A DNA stretch of 64,000 nt from positions 930,001-994,000 of the forward strand of contig NZ_AP014545.1 in assembly GCF_016592435.1 (NCBI RefSeq), in the 5' to 3' direction. The translations under genes and the position numbers were made by a program. The stretch is from Amphritea japonica ATCC BAA-1530 (lineage in GTDB: Bacteria; Pseudomonadota; Gammaproteobacteria; Pseudomonadales; Balneatricaceae). Positions 47,439 through 57,081 of the stretch are shown one piece after another. The stretch's first letter is position 1, and every line of letters begins with the position of its first letter. The notes below the pieces were generated by a model. It did not search any database and was not told the origin of the DNA. It saw only the letters and a program-made list of their open reading frames with translations.

Positions 47439-49340
47439 TTAAATCATCGCTTTCTCTTTGAGGAGTTCGATGACTTTGTCTGCTGCCTGTTCAGGTGTCA
47501 TTTCTACCGTTTTCAGGTTTAGCTCGGGCGCTTCCGGTGCTTCGTAAGGCGAGTCGATGCCGGTGAAGTTTTTAAGTTCTCCGCGACGCGCTTTCTTATA
47601 CAAGCCTTTTACATCCCGGTCTTCAGCGATCTCAAGGGGGGTGTTTACAAAGATTTCAATAAACTCTCCCTCTTCCAGCATGTCTCTTGCCATCTTTCTT
47701 TCAGCGCGGAACGGTGAGATGAAGGATGAGAGTACGATCAGTCCTGCATCTACCATCAACTTGGAGACTTCTGCGATACGGCGGATGTTTTCTACCCGGT
47801 CCTGGTCGGTGAAGCCCAGATCATTGTTCAAGCCGTGGCGGACGTTATCACCATCTAAAAGATAGGTATGGTGTCCGGATGCCAGTAGTTTCTGTTCTAC
47901 CAGGTCTGCGATGGTTGATTTGCCTGAGCCGGATAAGCCAGTGAACCAGATGACGCAAGGCTTTTGCGTTTTCAACGCGGCCCGGACATCTTTATTCACT
48001 TCGGTATGTTGAACCGTAATGTTGGTACTTCTGCGCAGCGCGAAGTTTATCAGGCCAGCACCGACGGTATTGTTGGTCATGCGGTCGATCAATATAAAAC
48101 TGCCGGTATCACGGTTAGTTTTATAAGAATCGAAAGCGATGTCCTGGTCCAGGCTGATGTTACATTCGCCTATGCCATTCAGTTCCAGCTTCTTGGCTGC
48201 CAGGTGTTCCATCGTATTGACGTTGACCTGATGCTTAATATCGGTAATTGAAGCGGTGACGGTTTTGGAGCCTATCTGCATCAGATAAGTACGACCTGGC
48301 ATCAGCGCTTCTTCGTGCATCCAGATCACAGTGGTTTCAAACTGCTTACCGATAGAGGCGGGTTCTTCCGCTGAGGTGATCATGTCGCCACGGGAGATAT
48401 CAATCTCATCGTTTAGCGTCAGGGTGATGGATTGGCCTGCGACTGCTTGTTCCAGATTGCCGTCATAGGTCGAGATCGACTCTATGGTGCTTTCTTTACC
48501 CGATGGCAGTGCGCGGATCTTGTCTCCCGGTTTGATAACGCCGCTGGCCAGTTGGCCAGAGAAACCCCGGAAATCCAGGTTCGGGCGGTTTACCCATTGA
48601 ACGGCCATGCGGAAAGGCTCTTTCTGCATCAGTTCATCATCAACTTGAACCGTTTCCAGGTAACCCATCAGTGTGGTGCCATGGTACCAGGGCATGTTGT
48701 TGCTTGGCTCGGTGATGTTGTCACCAGCCAGTGCCGACATCGGGATAAAGGTGATCTGCTCGATACCGATCTGCTTAGCAAATTTGATGTAGTCTTCTTT
48801 AATCTCGGTGTAGGTCTTCTCTGAGTACTCCACCAGATCCATCTTGTTGATGGCAACAACAATATGCGGAATGCCAATCAGCGATGCCAGATAGCTATGG
48901 CGGCGAGTCTGCGTCAGGATGCCACGGCGGGCGTCGACCATCAGAATTGCAACGTCAGCGGTGGAAGCACCGGTGACCATATTACGGGTGTATTGTTCGT
49001 GCCCCGGAGTATCTGCAACGATAAATTTGCGCTTATCTGTCGAGAAAAAGCGGTATGCAACATCGATAGTGATGCCCTGCTCACGCTCTGCTGCTAAGCC
49101 GTCAACCAGTAGGGCGAAGTCGATGTTGTCGCCCTGGGTGCCGAATTTTTTTGATTCGGCTTCTACCGCCGCCAGCTGGTCTTCAAAGAGTAGCTTTGAT
49201 TCGTATAGCAGGCGTCCGATCAGGGTGCTTTTACCATCATCAACGCTACCGCAGGTGATGAAACGAAGCAGGCTTTTCTGTTCATGGTCTTTTAGGTATT
49301 GAACGATATCTTCGGATATCATGTCTGATGAATGTGCCAT
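47439..49340 (-). CDS. cysNC: bifunctional sulfate adenylyltransferase GTPase subunit / APS kinase
   Basis: 633 residues. N-terminal CysN translation-factor-like GTPase: [14 protein letters not shown] (P-loop, about 31-44), [16 protein letters not shown]; beta-barrel domains follow. C-terminal APS kinase (CysC) from about 460: [69 protein letters not shown]. With CysD it makes APS from sulfate and ATP, driven by GTP, then phosphorylates APS to PAPS. It starts at the base where cysD ends (overlap of one base). Confidence 0.96.
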   Translation of the reverse strand: MAHSSDMISEDIVQYLKDHEQKSLLRFITCGSVDDGKSTLIGRLLYESKLLFEDQLAAVEAESKKFGTQGDNIDFALLVDGLAAEREQGITIDVAYRFFSTDKRKFIVADTPGHEQYTRNMVTGASTADVAILMVDARRGILTQTRRHSYLASLIGIPHIVVAINKMDLVEYSEKTYTEIKEDYIKFAKQIGIEQITFIPMSALAGDNITEPSNNMPWYHGTTLMGYLETVQVDDELMQKEPFRMAVQWVNRPNLDFRGFSGQLASGVIKPGDKIRALPSGKESTIESISTYDGNLEQAVAGQSITLTLNDEIDISRGDMITSAEEPASIGKQFETTVIWMHEEALMPGRTYLMQIGSKTVTASITDIKHQVNVNTMEHLAAKKLELNGIGECNISLDQDIAFDSYKTNRDTGSFILIDRMTNNTVGAGLINFALRRSTNITVQHTEVNKDVRAALKTQKPCVIWFTGLSGSGKSTIADLVEQKLLASGHHTYLLDGDNVRHGLNNDLGFTDQDRVENIRRIAEVSKLMVDAGLIVLSSFISPFRAERKMARDMLEEGEFIEIFVNTPLEIAEDRDVKGLYKKARRGELKNFTGIDSPYEAPEAPELNLKTVEMTPEQAADKVIELLKEKAMI

Positions 49341-51076
49341 TAGAAGTAGCCCTCCTGCTTTTTCTTCTCCATGGATGCGGCGGAATCGTGATCGATCATC
49401 CGTCCCTGGCGTTCTGATGTTTTCGTTAGCAGCATCTCTTGTATGATGGCCGGCAGTGTATCTGCGTCAGATTCAACGGCACCCGTTAATGGGTAGCAGC
49501 CAAGCGTTCTGAAACGTACACTTTTCATCATGGGAACTTCATTCGGCAGGAGCGGCATGCGCTCATCATCAACCATGATCAGTGTGCCGTCCCGTTCGAC
49601 AACGGGGCGCTCTGCAGACAGGTAAAGCGGTACAATGGGGATCTGTTCCAGGTAGATATATTGCCAGATATCCAGCTCAGTCCAGTTCGACAGTGGGAAG
49701 GTGCGAATTGATTCGCCAGGGCGCTTGTTGGCGTTATAGTTTTTCCACAGCTCCGGGCGTTGATTTTTTGGATCCCATCGGTGATCAGCGGTACGGAAGG
49801 AGAAGATACGCTCCTTGGCCCGAGATTTTTCTTCATCACGACGGGCGCCACCAAAAGCAACATCGAATTTGTACTTGTTCAGGGCTTGTTTCAGGCCTTC
49901 TGTTTTCATGATGTCGGTATGTAGCGCGGACCCATGGGTAAACGGGTTGATATCTTTCTCAACGCCTTCCGGGTTTTTGTAGGTGATCAGTTCGACGCCC
50001 AGATTCTTAACCAGCTCATCCCTGAAGGTATACATTTCGCGGAATTTCCAGCCTGTATCAACATGTAGTAGAGGAAAAGGAGGCTTTGATGGGTGAAATG
50101 CTTTCATCGCCAGGTGCAGCATAACAGCGCTATCCTTGCCGATTGAATATAGCATAACCGGGTTATCTGCTTTGGAAACAACTTCGCGCATTATTTGAAT
50201 GCTTTCTGCTTCCAGTCTCTCTAGATGTGTTAATGCCATCGTGGTCCTCACATATGACTGAATAGATTCGTTTTCACCCGTTTGCGGCGTTAGATCCGGC
50301 TGGGTGTCGCGTATGGATGTTGCATAAGTTAACAGGGTGACTCGTGACTGGTTAGCCAGCCATTGTTGTATATCGAGGTGCTTTACTAAGGGTGCGCTAT
50401 GAAACGAAATCACCATCTCAGTATTTATCATATGGCTGAGCCGTTCCAGAAAGCGGATTATGCTTTTACTGTTGGGTATGCCGGTAGTCGCCAGCCAGTA
50501 TAGTGTGCCTCTGAAATCTTGCGCATAGATGAAATAACCTTCTTCTTTAGCGTCTTTCAACTTTACTGAGGTAGATAGGGGGGCTATTCCAGCTTTAAGG
50601 ACTCTGCTTTTAAGTGATTTCTTTATCCTCTCATCATCAATCTCTGGATGATGCTGTATCAGCCATTCTTTTACTGAGGTGATACTTTTGGGGGTTGGCG
50701 ATGCAGTGATGCCCCAGCCTTTCAGATAGCGGTTGATCGTTTTGGTTGAAACCTCATGCTGATGAGTGCTGAACCAGGCTTGAACTTGAGACGTACTCCA
50801 TAAGCCGTTATCGTCCGGCAAGTTGGAAAGCATAAAGCTGAGACAGTCGTTTTGAGACCCTGGACCTGACCCTAAGGCTTTGGGGCGGCCACGCTTTCCG
50901 GTATTCACTGCCTCCCAGCCTCCCGCTATAAAACGTTTATGGGAGGAAATGATAGTTGGGTTGGATAATCCCGTTTTCAGTTTAATGGCAGCAAGGGTCT
51001 CTCCGCTAAGACGTAGCTGTACCGCTTCTCTTCTTAGTTTGTTCAGCTGGTTTGGAGAAAGTTTCTTTCCGCTCAT
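49340..51076 (-). CDS. cysD: IS630-transposase-like domain fused in frame to CysD
   Basis: 578 residues from ATG 51076 (GGGA upstream; ATG 51106 also possible). Residues 280-578 are a complete CysD, the ATP-sulfurylase catalytic subunit: [19 protein letters not shown]-loop [13 protein letters not shown] (about 310), [33 protein letters not shown]. The first ~279 residues resemble an IS630-type transposase: N-terminal HTH ([29 protein letters not shown]), [10 protein letters not shown]...[11 protein letters not shown], then a shrunken DDE region [11 protein letters not shown]...[20 protein letters not shown] where the usual LDN Asp is absent. No stop separates the parts. A strong internal SD (GAGGA) precedes ATG 50239, so a normal 299-residue CysD may also be made. 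Confidence 0.85.
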   Translation of the reverse strand: MSGKKLSPNQLNKLRREAVQLRLSGETLAAIKLKTGLSNPTIISSHKRFIAGGWEAVNTGKRGRPKALGSGPGSQNDCLSFMLSNLPDDNGLWSTSQVQAWFSTHQHEVSTKTINRYLKGWGITASPTPKSITSVKEWLIQHHPEIDDERIKKSLKSRVLKAGIAPLSTSVKLKDAKEEGYFIYAQDFRGTLYWLATTGIPNSKSIIRFLERLSHMINTEMVISFHSAPLVKHLDIQQWLANQSRVTLLTYATSIRDTQPDLTPQTGENESIQSYVRTTMALTHLERLEAESIQIMREVVSKADNPVMLYSIGKDSAVMLHLAMKAFHPSKPPFPLLHVDTGWKFREMYTFRDELVKNLGVELITYKNPEGVEKDINPFTHGSALHTDIMKTEGLKQALNKYKFDVAFGGARRDEEKSRAKERIFSFRTADHRWDPKNQRPELWKNYNANKRPGESIRTFPLSNWTELDIWQYIYLEQIPIVPLYLSAERPVVERDGTLIMVDDERMPLLPNEVPMMKSVRFRTLGCYPLTGAVESDADTLPAIIQEMLLTKTSERQGRMIDHDSAASMEKKKQEGYF

Positions 51077-51151
51077 TTGAGTGTCCCGTATAAGAATTGT
51101 TATCATACAAAATTAGCGGTATGCTGACAAACTAGTTTTGTTAAACATTAA

Positions 51152-51194
51152 GTGTCTTGGTTTTATGTATATATCTATAGAAACTAAGTGACAC
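51152..51194. promoter_or_regulatory. imperfect dyad between divergent sulfate genes
   Basis: GTGTCTTGGTTTTATG on the left matches the complement of the right arm (GTGTCACTTAGTTTCTATAG) with a 2-nt shift. It is centred near 51173 in the 136-bp gap between the fusion gene and the permease. A shared operator is plausible; the binder is unknown. Confidence 0.4.
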
Positions 51195-51212
51195 AATTAC
51201 ATAAGTCGAAAT

Positions 51213-52979
51213 ATGGATTTTTCAGCCGGATTAACACTTTTTATTCTCGTTTCGGTACTTTTGCTACTGGTATTCAGTCATCTCGCTGCAGATATGGTCT
51301 TATTGGCTGCGATGGGTGTTTTAATCATTGCAAAAGTACTGACCCCTTCCGAAGCGCTGGTTGGATTTTCTAACCCTGGCGTTATTACTATTGCTGCCTT
51401 TTATGTTATTGCTGCCGGTCTTAAAGAGACGGGTGCCGTTCGTTGGATTGGCCAGTTATTGCTTGGTTTGCCGGATTCTGAAAGGAAATCATTATTGAGA
51501 GTGATTTTGCCGTCATCGCTATTAAGTGCTTTTATGAATAATACGGCGGTTGTGGCGATGTTTATTCCGGCCGTCCAGGAGTGGGCGAGACGGATTAAAA
51601 TTCCGGTGTCTAAATTATTACTGCCTTTGAGCTATGCGGCAATTTTAGGTGGAACCTGCACGTTGATCGGTACTAGTACTAACCTGGTGGTTGATGGGTT
51701 GTTGCAGGCGGAGACGGGAATCGCTTTGGGCATGTTTGATCTGGCATGGGTCGGTGTTCCTGTTCTGTTAATTGGCGGGGGCTTGATTGTTTTGCTGGCG
51801 CCGGTTTTGCTGCCCAACAGAAAAGGTGTTGTCGAACAGCTTGAGTCGGCGCGGGAATATGTTGTTGAATTGGTTGTCAGCCCCTCAGGGCCTATTGTGG
51901 GTAAAACCGTTGCTCAGGCGGGCCTACGGCACCTGACTTATGGTTATCTGGTTGATATTAAAAGGGGAGAACAGCTAATAACGGCGGTTTCACCCGATAT
52001 CGTCTTAGAAGCCGATGATGTGCTGGTCTTTATCGGTGCTGCGGAAAGTGCGCATGAACTCAGGGGTGTGTGGGGGCTGGTGCCGCCAGATGATGATCTT
52101 GAAAAGTTAGATATCGCGTTACAGAAGCGCTGTCTGGTTGAGGCGGTTATTGGTCCTGAATTTTTTGGGCTGGATCAGACTATCAGAGAGTCTCGCTTCA
52201 GAAGTCGGTTTCGGGCGGCTATCTTATCTGTTTGTCGCCAGGGTCACCGGCTAGATGGCAAAATCGGTGATATACAATTGCAGACCGGCGACACTCTGCT
52301 ACTGGAAGCTAGCGATGATTTTGTGAGTCAATATCGCTCCCGAAGGGACTTTTTACTGGTCAGTGCATTGAATGAATCTACGCCGCCAGACTTCGCCAAG
52401 GCGCCTTATGCGATCGGTACATTACTTCTGATGGTTGTTGCCAGTGCTGCCGGTGTTTTGTCGATTCTTGAAGCTGCGATTGTTGCGGCGGGTGTCATGT
52501 TGGCCAGCCGCTGTGTATCAGTTTCTAAAGCCCGCCGTAATGTTGATTTGTCAGTGTTGATTGTTATCGCTTCGTCCTTTGCGCTGGGTGCCGCCATGGT
52601 AAAAACCGGAAATGCTCGGATGATTGCAGACGGGTTGCTGTTTTACGAGGGTATAGGCCCCTGGCAGGCGTTGATACTGATGTATCTGATAACGGTTATT
52701 TTCACCGAGCTGATCACCAATAATGCGGCGGCAGTGTTAATGTTTCCGGTTGCTATGGCATTAGCTGAACAGTTGGACGTGAGTTATATGCCTTTTGTTA
52801 TTGCGGTTATGTTCGCCGCTTCCGCCAGCTTTATAACGCCACTGGGTTACCAGACTAACTTGATGGTATATGGCCCAGGTGGCTACCGCTTTACAGATTA
52901 TGCCCGTTTAGGGGTTCCGCTGAGTCTGACTGTGGCTGTAGTGTCGTTGTTTTTGATTCCACAGATCTGGTCGTTTTGA
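51213..52979 (+). CDS. SLC13/DASS-type permease with two TrkA-C domains
   Basis: 588 residues with about 11 helices interrupted by two cytoplasmic RCK_C/TrkA_C domains (about 205-375). Transport blocks: SAFMNNTAVVAMFIPAVQEWARR and LGGTCTLIGTSTNLVVDGLL in the first repeat, and FTELITNNAAAVLMFPVAMA and ASASFITPLGYQTNLMVYGPGGYRF in the second, the NNT/NNA signature pairs of this family. Members take up sulfate or dicarboxylates. Placement between cysD/cysNC and cysQ argues for sulfate. Confidence 0.9.
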   Translation: MDFSAGLTLFILVSVLLLLVFSHLAADMVLLAAMGVLIIAKVLTPSEALVGFSNPGVITIAAFYVIAAGLKETGAVRWIGQLLLGLPDSERKSLLRVILPSSLLSAFMNNTAVVAMFIPAVQEWARRIKIPVSKLLLPLSYAAILGGTCTLIGTSTNLVVDGLLQAETGIALGMFDLAWVGVPVLLIGGGLIVLLAPVLLPNRKGVVEQLESAREYVVELVVSPSGPIVGKTVAQAGLRHLTYGYLVDIKRGEQLITAVSPDIVLEADDVLVFIGAAESAHELRGVWGLVPPDDDLEKLDIALQKRCLVEAVIGPEFFGLDQTIRESRFRSRFRAAILSVCRQGHRLDGKIGDIQLQTGDTLLLEASDDFVSQYRSRRDFLLVSALNESTPPDFAKAPYAIGTLLLMVVASAAGVLSILEAAIVAAGVMLASRCVSVSKARRNVDLSVLIVIASSFALGAAMVKTGNARMIADGLLFYEGIGPWQALILMYLITVIFTELITNNAAAVLMFPVAMALAEQLDVSYMPFVIAVMFAASASFITPLGYQTNLMVYGPGGYRFTDYARLGVPLSLTVAVVSLFLIPQIWSF

Positions 52980-53026
52980 GCGACTAGCGGTGTTAGAACT
53001 TAATAATTTAGAGTGAGAAGGACGTC

Positions 53027-53806
53027 ATGTTTAATAATGAAGATATTATCGCGCTGGCAAAAACAGCTGGAGCGGCGATCATGGAAATCTATCAGCGGGA
53101 TTTTGCTGTTTCTGAAAAGAGCGATGAAAGTCCGTTAACTGAAGCTGACCTGGCATCTCATCACTGTATTGTTGATGGACTGAGTCAGTTGACCCCAGAG
53201 ATTCCTGTTTTATCTGAAGAGTCAGGTTCAGATGAGCATACTGACCGGATGTCATGGCAGACATACTGGTTGATAGATCCTCTTGATGGCACTAAAGAAT
53301 TTATTAAGAAGAACGGTGAGTTTACTGTAAACATTGCCTTAATTGACCAAGGCAAAGCTGTATTCGGTGTAGTCTACGCGCCGGTGCTTGAAGTGACTTA
53401 CTGGGGTGATTCTGAGGGTGCGTTTAAGGAAGAGGCAGGACAGGTTAAACCTATTCAGGTGTCTGATATTCCAGGTGAAGGCGACGTTTGGCGGGTAGTC
53501 GGCAGTCGTTCGCATCAGTCTGATGAGTTTAAAGCTTTTGTAAAAGGCCTGCCGGAAACAGAAGTCGTATCGATGGGTAGCTCTCTGAAATTATGCCTCG
53601 TTGCTGAAGGCGCGGCTGATCTGTATCCACGGCTTGGACTCACCAGTGAGTGGGATACTGCTGCTGCACATGCGGTTGTAAACGCTGCTGGTGGACAGGT
53701 CTTACAACATCCAGAGCTTACCCCTCTGTTGTATAATACCCGACCTGAAACATTGCTAAATCCGTTCTTTATTGTGTGTGCTGACAAAGCGGATGCTTGG
53801 GCTTAG
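53027..53806 (+). CDS. cysQ: 3'(2'),5'-bisphosphate nucleotidase CysQ
   Basis: 259 residues, SD AAGGA 5 nt before the ATG. Inositol-monophosphatase fold: SPLTEADLASH, SEESG (metal Glu), WLIDPLDGTKEFI (the DPxDGT metal motif), GSRSH, GAADLYPRLGLTSEWDTAAAHAVVNAAGG (second signature with WD). It hydrolyses PAP left after sulfotransfer or PAPS reduction, and PAPS itself. It follows the permease by 47 nt, completing the sulfate block. Confidence 0.95.
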   Translation: MFNNEDIIALAKTAGAAIMEIYQRDFAVSEKSDESPLTEADLASHHCIVDGLSQLTPEIPVLSEESGSDEHTDRMSWQTYWLIDPLDGTKEFIKKNGEFTVNIALIDQGKAVFGVVYAPVLEVTYWGDSEGAFKEEAGQVKPIQVSDIPGEGDVWRVVGSRSHQSDEFKAFVKGLPETEVVSMGSSLKLCLVAEGAADLYPRLGLTSEWDTAAAHAVVNAAGGQVLQHPELTPLLYNTRPETLLNPFFIVCADKADAWA

Positions 53807-53844
53807 AAGCCGAAGTCCGATCTAAAGGACGGTGTTTCGATGTT

Positions 53845-54395
53845 TATGTAGGAGGCGTGCCCTCACGGCGAGAGTTTTAGTTTTTGCAGAGCTTATCGCG
53901 ACGAGGGTCGCTTCTGAAAGGACGGTGTTTCGATGTTTATGTAGGAGCTGTGCCCTCACGGCGAGAGGTTTAGTTTTTTGCAGAGCTTATCGCGACGAGG
54001 GCGTCGCTCCTACAGGGTCGGTGTTTCGATGTTTATGTAGGAGGCGCCTCACTCAGAGAGTTTTATTTTTTGCAGAGCTTATCGCGACGAGGGCGTCGCT
54101 CCTGAAAGGACGGTGTTTCGATGTTTATGTAGGAGGCGCGCCCTCACGGCGAGAGTTTTAGTTTTTGCAGAGCTTATCGCGACGAGGGCGTCGCTCCTAC
54201 AGGGTCGGTGTTTTTTTGTAGGAGGCGTGCCCTCACGGCGAGAGTTTCAGTTTTTGCAGAGCTTATCGCGACGAGGGAGTTGCTCCTACAGGGCGATGTT
54301 TCGATGTTTATGTAGGAGCTGTGCCCTCACGGCGAGAGTTTTATTTTTTGCAGAGATTATCGCGACGAGGGCGTCGCTCCTACAGGGTATAATCG
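53845..54395. repeat. family A array, about six inverted pairs
   Basis: Pairs of GTAGGAGGCGTGCCCTCACGGC-type and TCGCGACGAGGGCGTCGC + TCCTACA-type hairpins alternate about every 90-100 bp, joined by GAGAGTTTTAGTTTTTGCAGAGCT and GGTCGGTGTTTCGATGTTTA spacers. Some copies are damaged (for example GAGGCGCCTCACTCAGAGAG near 54040, and CTCCTGAAAGG instead of CTCCTACAGGG). It fills the 647-bp gap between cysQ and galE. Two 109-codon frames here are repeat sequence. Confidence 0.93.
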
Positions 54396-54453
54396 AGGTT
54401 AGTACGTTTTTTGTAGAAGGTGTATCTACATGCCTGGAATAAGGGAAATATAA

Positions 54454-55464
54454 ATGGCAATTTTGGTGACAGGTGGTGCTGGGTACATTGGTTCTCATAC
54501 CGTTGTAATGCTACTTGAGGCGGGTTATGAGGTTGTTGCACTTGATAACCTATGCAACAGCCATCCTGAAGTTTTTAATCGTATAGAGACTATTACGGGT
54601 AAGCGACCTGCTTTTGTTGAAGGCGATATTCGTGACCGCACGTGTCTGGATAAACTGTTTGCAGATTACACTATCGAATCGGTAATCCATTTTGCGGGTT
54701 TGAAAGCTGTGGGTGAAAGTTCCAGAATCCCACTTGAGTATTATCAAAATAATGTACATGGGTCGGTTGTGCTCTGTGAAGCAATGGCCGCTGCTGGTGT
54801 AAAGAAGCTGGTATTTAGTTCTTCAGCGACGGTCTATGGTGAAGATGCACCGGTTCCTTATGTTGAGACTATGCCACGAGGGAAGACTTCCAACCCTTAT
54901 GGTAGCTCGAAGGCGATGGTTGAGCAGATGTTGACGGATCTTTGTATCTCTGACGAGGGCTGGTCAGTCGGGCTGCTGCGATACTTTAATCCGATTGGTG
55001 CTCATCCGTCTGGGCTGATAGGTGAAGATCCTCAGGGCATACCTAATAACCTGATGCCATTTATTAGTCAGGTTGCTGTTGGCAAGCGAGATCAACTCTC
55101 TATCTTTGGCAGTGATTACGATACGGAAGATGGAACTTGTGTCAGGGATTATCTGCATGTGATGGACCTTGCAGAAGGCCATTTGAAGGCCTTAAGTTGT
55201 TTAGTTCAGCCAGGAACGCATATATACAATCTGGGCACAGGTAATGGATTGTCTGTATTAGAAATGGTGAAGAGCTTTACATCTGTAACCGGTGTTGCAG
55301 TTCCTTATCAATTTGCACCTCGTCGCGACGGGGATCTGCCTGCCTTTTGGGCTGATGCCAATAAGGTGGGAAAAGAGCTGGATTGGCAAACCCAATATTC
55401 ATTAGAAGATATGATGCGAGATACCTGGAATTGGCAATCTAAGAATCCTGAAGGGTTTCGGTAA
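54454..55464 (+). CDS. galE: UDP-glucose 4-epimerase
   Basis: 336 residues. TGGAGYIGSHTVV (6-18) binds NAD; SSSATVYGEDAPVPYVE and NPYGSSKAMVEQML give the catalytic Ser and Y-x3-K. RYFNPIGAHPSGLIGEDPQGIPNNLMPF and DGTCVRDYLHVMDLAEGH are GalE-specific. It converts UDP-Glc and UDP-Gal for the surface polymer. SD AAGGGA 6-7 nt before the ATG. It stands alone between family A arrays. Confidence 0.95.
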   Translation: MAILVTGGAGYIGSHTVVMLLEAGYEVVALDNLCNSHPEVFNRIETITGKRPAFVEGDIRDRTCLDKLFADYTIESVIHFAGLKAVGESSRIPLEYYQNNVHGSVVLCEAMAAAGVKKLVFSSSATVYGEDAPVPYVETMPRGKTSNPYGSSKAMVEQMLTDLCISDEGWSVGLLRYFNPIGAHPSGLIGEDPQGIPNNLMPFISQVAVGKRDQLSIFGSDYDTEDGTCVRDYLHVMDLAEGHLKALSCLVQPGTHIYNLGTGNGLSVLEMVKSFTSVTGVAVPYQFAPRRDGDLPAFWADANKVGKELDWQTQYSLEDMMRDTWNWQSKNPEGFR

Positions 55465-55504
55465 GGGGGATAACCTGAGGAGTGCCTCTTCGCCTAGGTT
55501 TTTA

Positions 55505-55590
55505 GTTTTTTTGTGAGGTTTATCGCGACGAGGGCGTCACTCCTACAGGGTTGGTGTTTTTTTGTAGGAGGCGTGCCCCCACGCCGAGAG
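55505..55590. repeat. family A pair directly upstream of the RAYT gene
   Basis: TCGCGACGAGGGCGTCAC + TCCTACA (about 55521-55546) and GTAGGAGGCGTGCCCCCACGCC (about 55563-55585) face each other; the second ends about 26 bp before the RAYT ATG. Confidence 0.9.
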
Positions 55591-55610
55591 TTTTATGAAG
55601 GGAGGCTACG

Positions 55611-56057
55611 ATGAAAGGGAATTCATCTGCTCTGCGAAAAGGTCGGTTTTCTGAAGCCGGCCGTATCTATCTGGTTACTTTTGTAACCTGTCAAAGAAAC
55701 GCTATTTTTGATGATTTTTATTTAGGGCGACTGCTAGTTGATGTTATCCGAAAAGAATCACAATTTACCGATACATTGGCTTTCGTCGTAATGCCTGATC
55801 ATGTGCATTGGTTGGTACAGTTAAAATTTAAATCATTAAGTGACACTGTGAAAACAGTAAAATCGGTTTCTTCTAGAAAAATACAGAAAGAAACGGGAGC
55901 GCAAGAGCGTGTCTGGCAAAAGGGTTTTCATGACCATGCGATTAGACGGGATGAGAATTTGGCTGGGGTGGCGCGATATATTGTTATGAATCCGGTTCGG
56001 GCAGAGTTAGTGAAAAGTGTCAGAGAGTATTCATTGTGGGATGCTGTTTGGGTATAG
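55611..56057 (+). CDS. REP-associated tyrosine transposase (RAYT)
   Basis: 148 residues, GGGAGG about 6 nt before the ATG. Y1/HUH nuclease: RIYLVTFVTCQRN (strand 1), FVVMPDHVHWLVQ with the HUH pair H64/H66, RKIQKETGAQERVWQKGFHDHAIR, and VARYIVMNPVRAELV with the candidate nucleophile Tyr123. RAYTs cleave and move REP hairpins in other bacteria and recognise a GTAG foot. Here it is flanked on both sides by GTAGGAG hairpins, so family A is its probable substrate. It is intact and not duplicated in the window. Confidence 0.93.
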   Translation: MKGNSSALRKGRFSEAGRIYLVTFVTCQRNAIFDDFYLGRLLVDVIRKESQFTDTLAFVVMPDHVHWLVQLKFKSLSDTVKTVKSVSSRKIQKETGAQERVWQKGFHDHAIRRDENLAGVARYIVMNPVRAELVKSVREYSLWDAVWV

Positions 56058-56079
56058 GTAGTGATTTTTGAGCTTTAAT

Positions 56080-56658
56080 CGCGACGGGGGCGTCGCTCCT
56101 ACAGAGGTCGGTGGTTTCTGTAGGAGTTGTGCTCTCACGGCGAATGGTTCGGTTGTGTTGTTTGAGTTTCAATCGCGACGAGGTACCCAGAGGGCATGTT
56201 AGCGTCGCTCCTACAGAGGCCGGTGGTTTCTGTAGGAACCGTTACCTCGCGGTGAATGGTTTAGTGCTTGCTGAGGCTTTAATCGCGACGGGGCGTCGCT
56301 CCTACAGAGGTCGGTGGTTTCTGTAGGAGTTGTGCCCTCACGGCGAATGGTTCGGTTGTGTTGTTTGAGTTTCAATCGCGACGAGGTATCCAGAGGGCAT
56401 GCTAGCGTCGCTCCTACAGGGGGTTGTGGTTATTGTAGGAGCCGTGCCCCACGGCGAATGGTTGTGTTGTTTGAGTTTCAATCGCGACGGGGGCGTCGCT
56501 CCTACAGAGGTCGGTGGTTTCTGTAGGAACCGTTACCTCGCGGTGAATGGTTTAGTGCTTGCTGAGGCTTTAATCGCGACGAGGTACCCAGAGGGCATGC
56601 TAGCGTCGCTCCTACAGGGGGTTGTGGTTATTGTAGGAGCCGTGCCCTCACGGCGATA
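56080..56658. repeat. family A array with a module inserted in some hairpin loops
   Basis: Alternating TCGCGACG...CGTCGC + TCCTACA and GTAGGAG + CCGTG...CACGG hairpins every 50-60 bp, joined by AGAGGTCGGTGGTTTC and GAATGGTTCGGTTGTGTTG spacers. In three elements (56182, 56385, 56583) the loop is replaced by GGTACCCAGAGGGCATG followed by NTAG, while the stem is intact. Open frames here are repeat sequence. Confidence 0.93.
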
Positions 56659-56664
56659 TGATTA

Positions 56665-57063
56665 TCACAATATATTAGTCTTAAACCATCCCCAGATTCC
56701 CAATGAAAACCCTGGAAATAGGTCGATACCTGCTGCTGATTTGATTAGGTATAAAACCAGAAGGCCCAATAGGGTTGAGAAAGTTAAAAAGAGCATCAGG
56801 AAAAAAGCTTGCATAAATGCTGCTGTTTTTTGCTCTGCGCGGCTTAATTCCCGGCGGTTTCGGCCTAATAGAATGACGAAGTAATATCGCCAGGTCCAGA
56901 TCTTCAGGGTGCCTCGAATATCTACGGGGTGCTTGCCCCATTTACGCGCACCAAAGGCTACTTTCAGAGCTGCTAGCTGCTCTTGCGAGAAACTACCTCT
57001 GACATCTTCGGGTAAACGTTTAAACAGGCCTTCTTCAAACCAGTCTTTTGTTTGTTGATCCAT
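56665..57063 (-). CDS. small membrane protein of unknown function
   Basis: 132 residues. Cytosolic-looking N-terminus with FKRLPEDVRGSFSQEQLAAL, then FGARKWGKHPVDIRGTLKIW, TWRYYFVILLGRNRRELSR, then two hydrophobic helices (AFFLMLFLTFSTLLGLLVLYLI and the Gly/Phe-rich end). The ordered pattern SFSQEQLAALK-(A)FGARKWGKHPVDIRGT looks like a conserved family seen in gammaproteobacteria, but I cannot name a function. It is an island between two family A arrays and has no neighbours on its strand. Confidence 0.7.
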   Translation of the reverse strand: MDQQTKDWFEEGLFKRLPEDVRGSFSQEQLAALKVAFGARKWGKHPVDIRGTLKIWTWRYYFVILLGRNRRELSRAEQKTAAFMQAFFLMLFLTFSTLLGLLVLYLIKSAAGIDLFPGFSLGIWGWFKTNIL

Positions 57064-57081
57064 TGAGGTGTCTTTTTTAAG

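Noticed and set aside
53832-54442. Two 109-codon frames rich in RRRALTARV-like repeats
   Set aside because: They are translations of family A hairpins; their repetitive peptides follow the DNA repeat.
56111-56884. Frames of 70-161 codons on the plus strand
   Set aside because: Repeat-derived; the longest also overlaps the minus-strand membrane protein, which has the better codon pattern.
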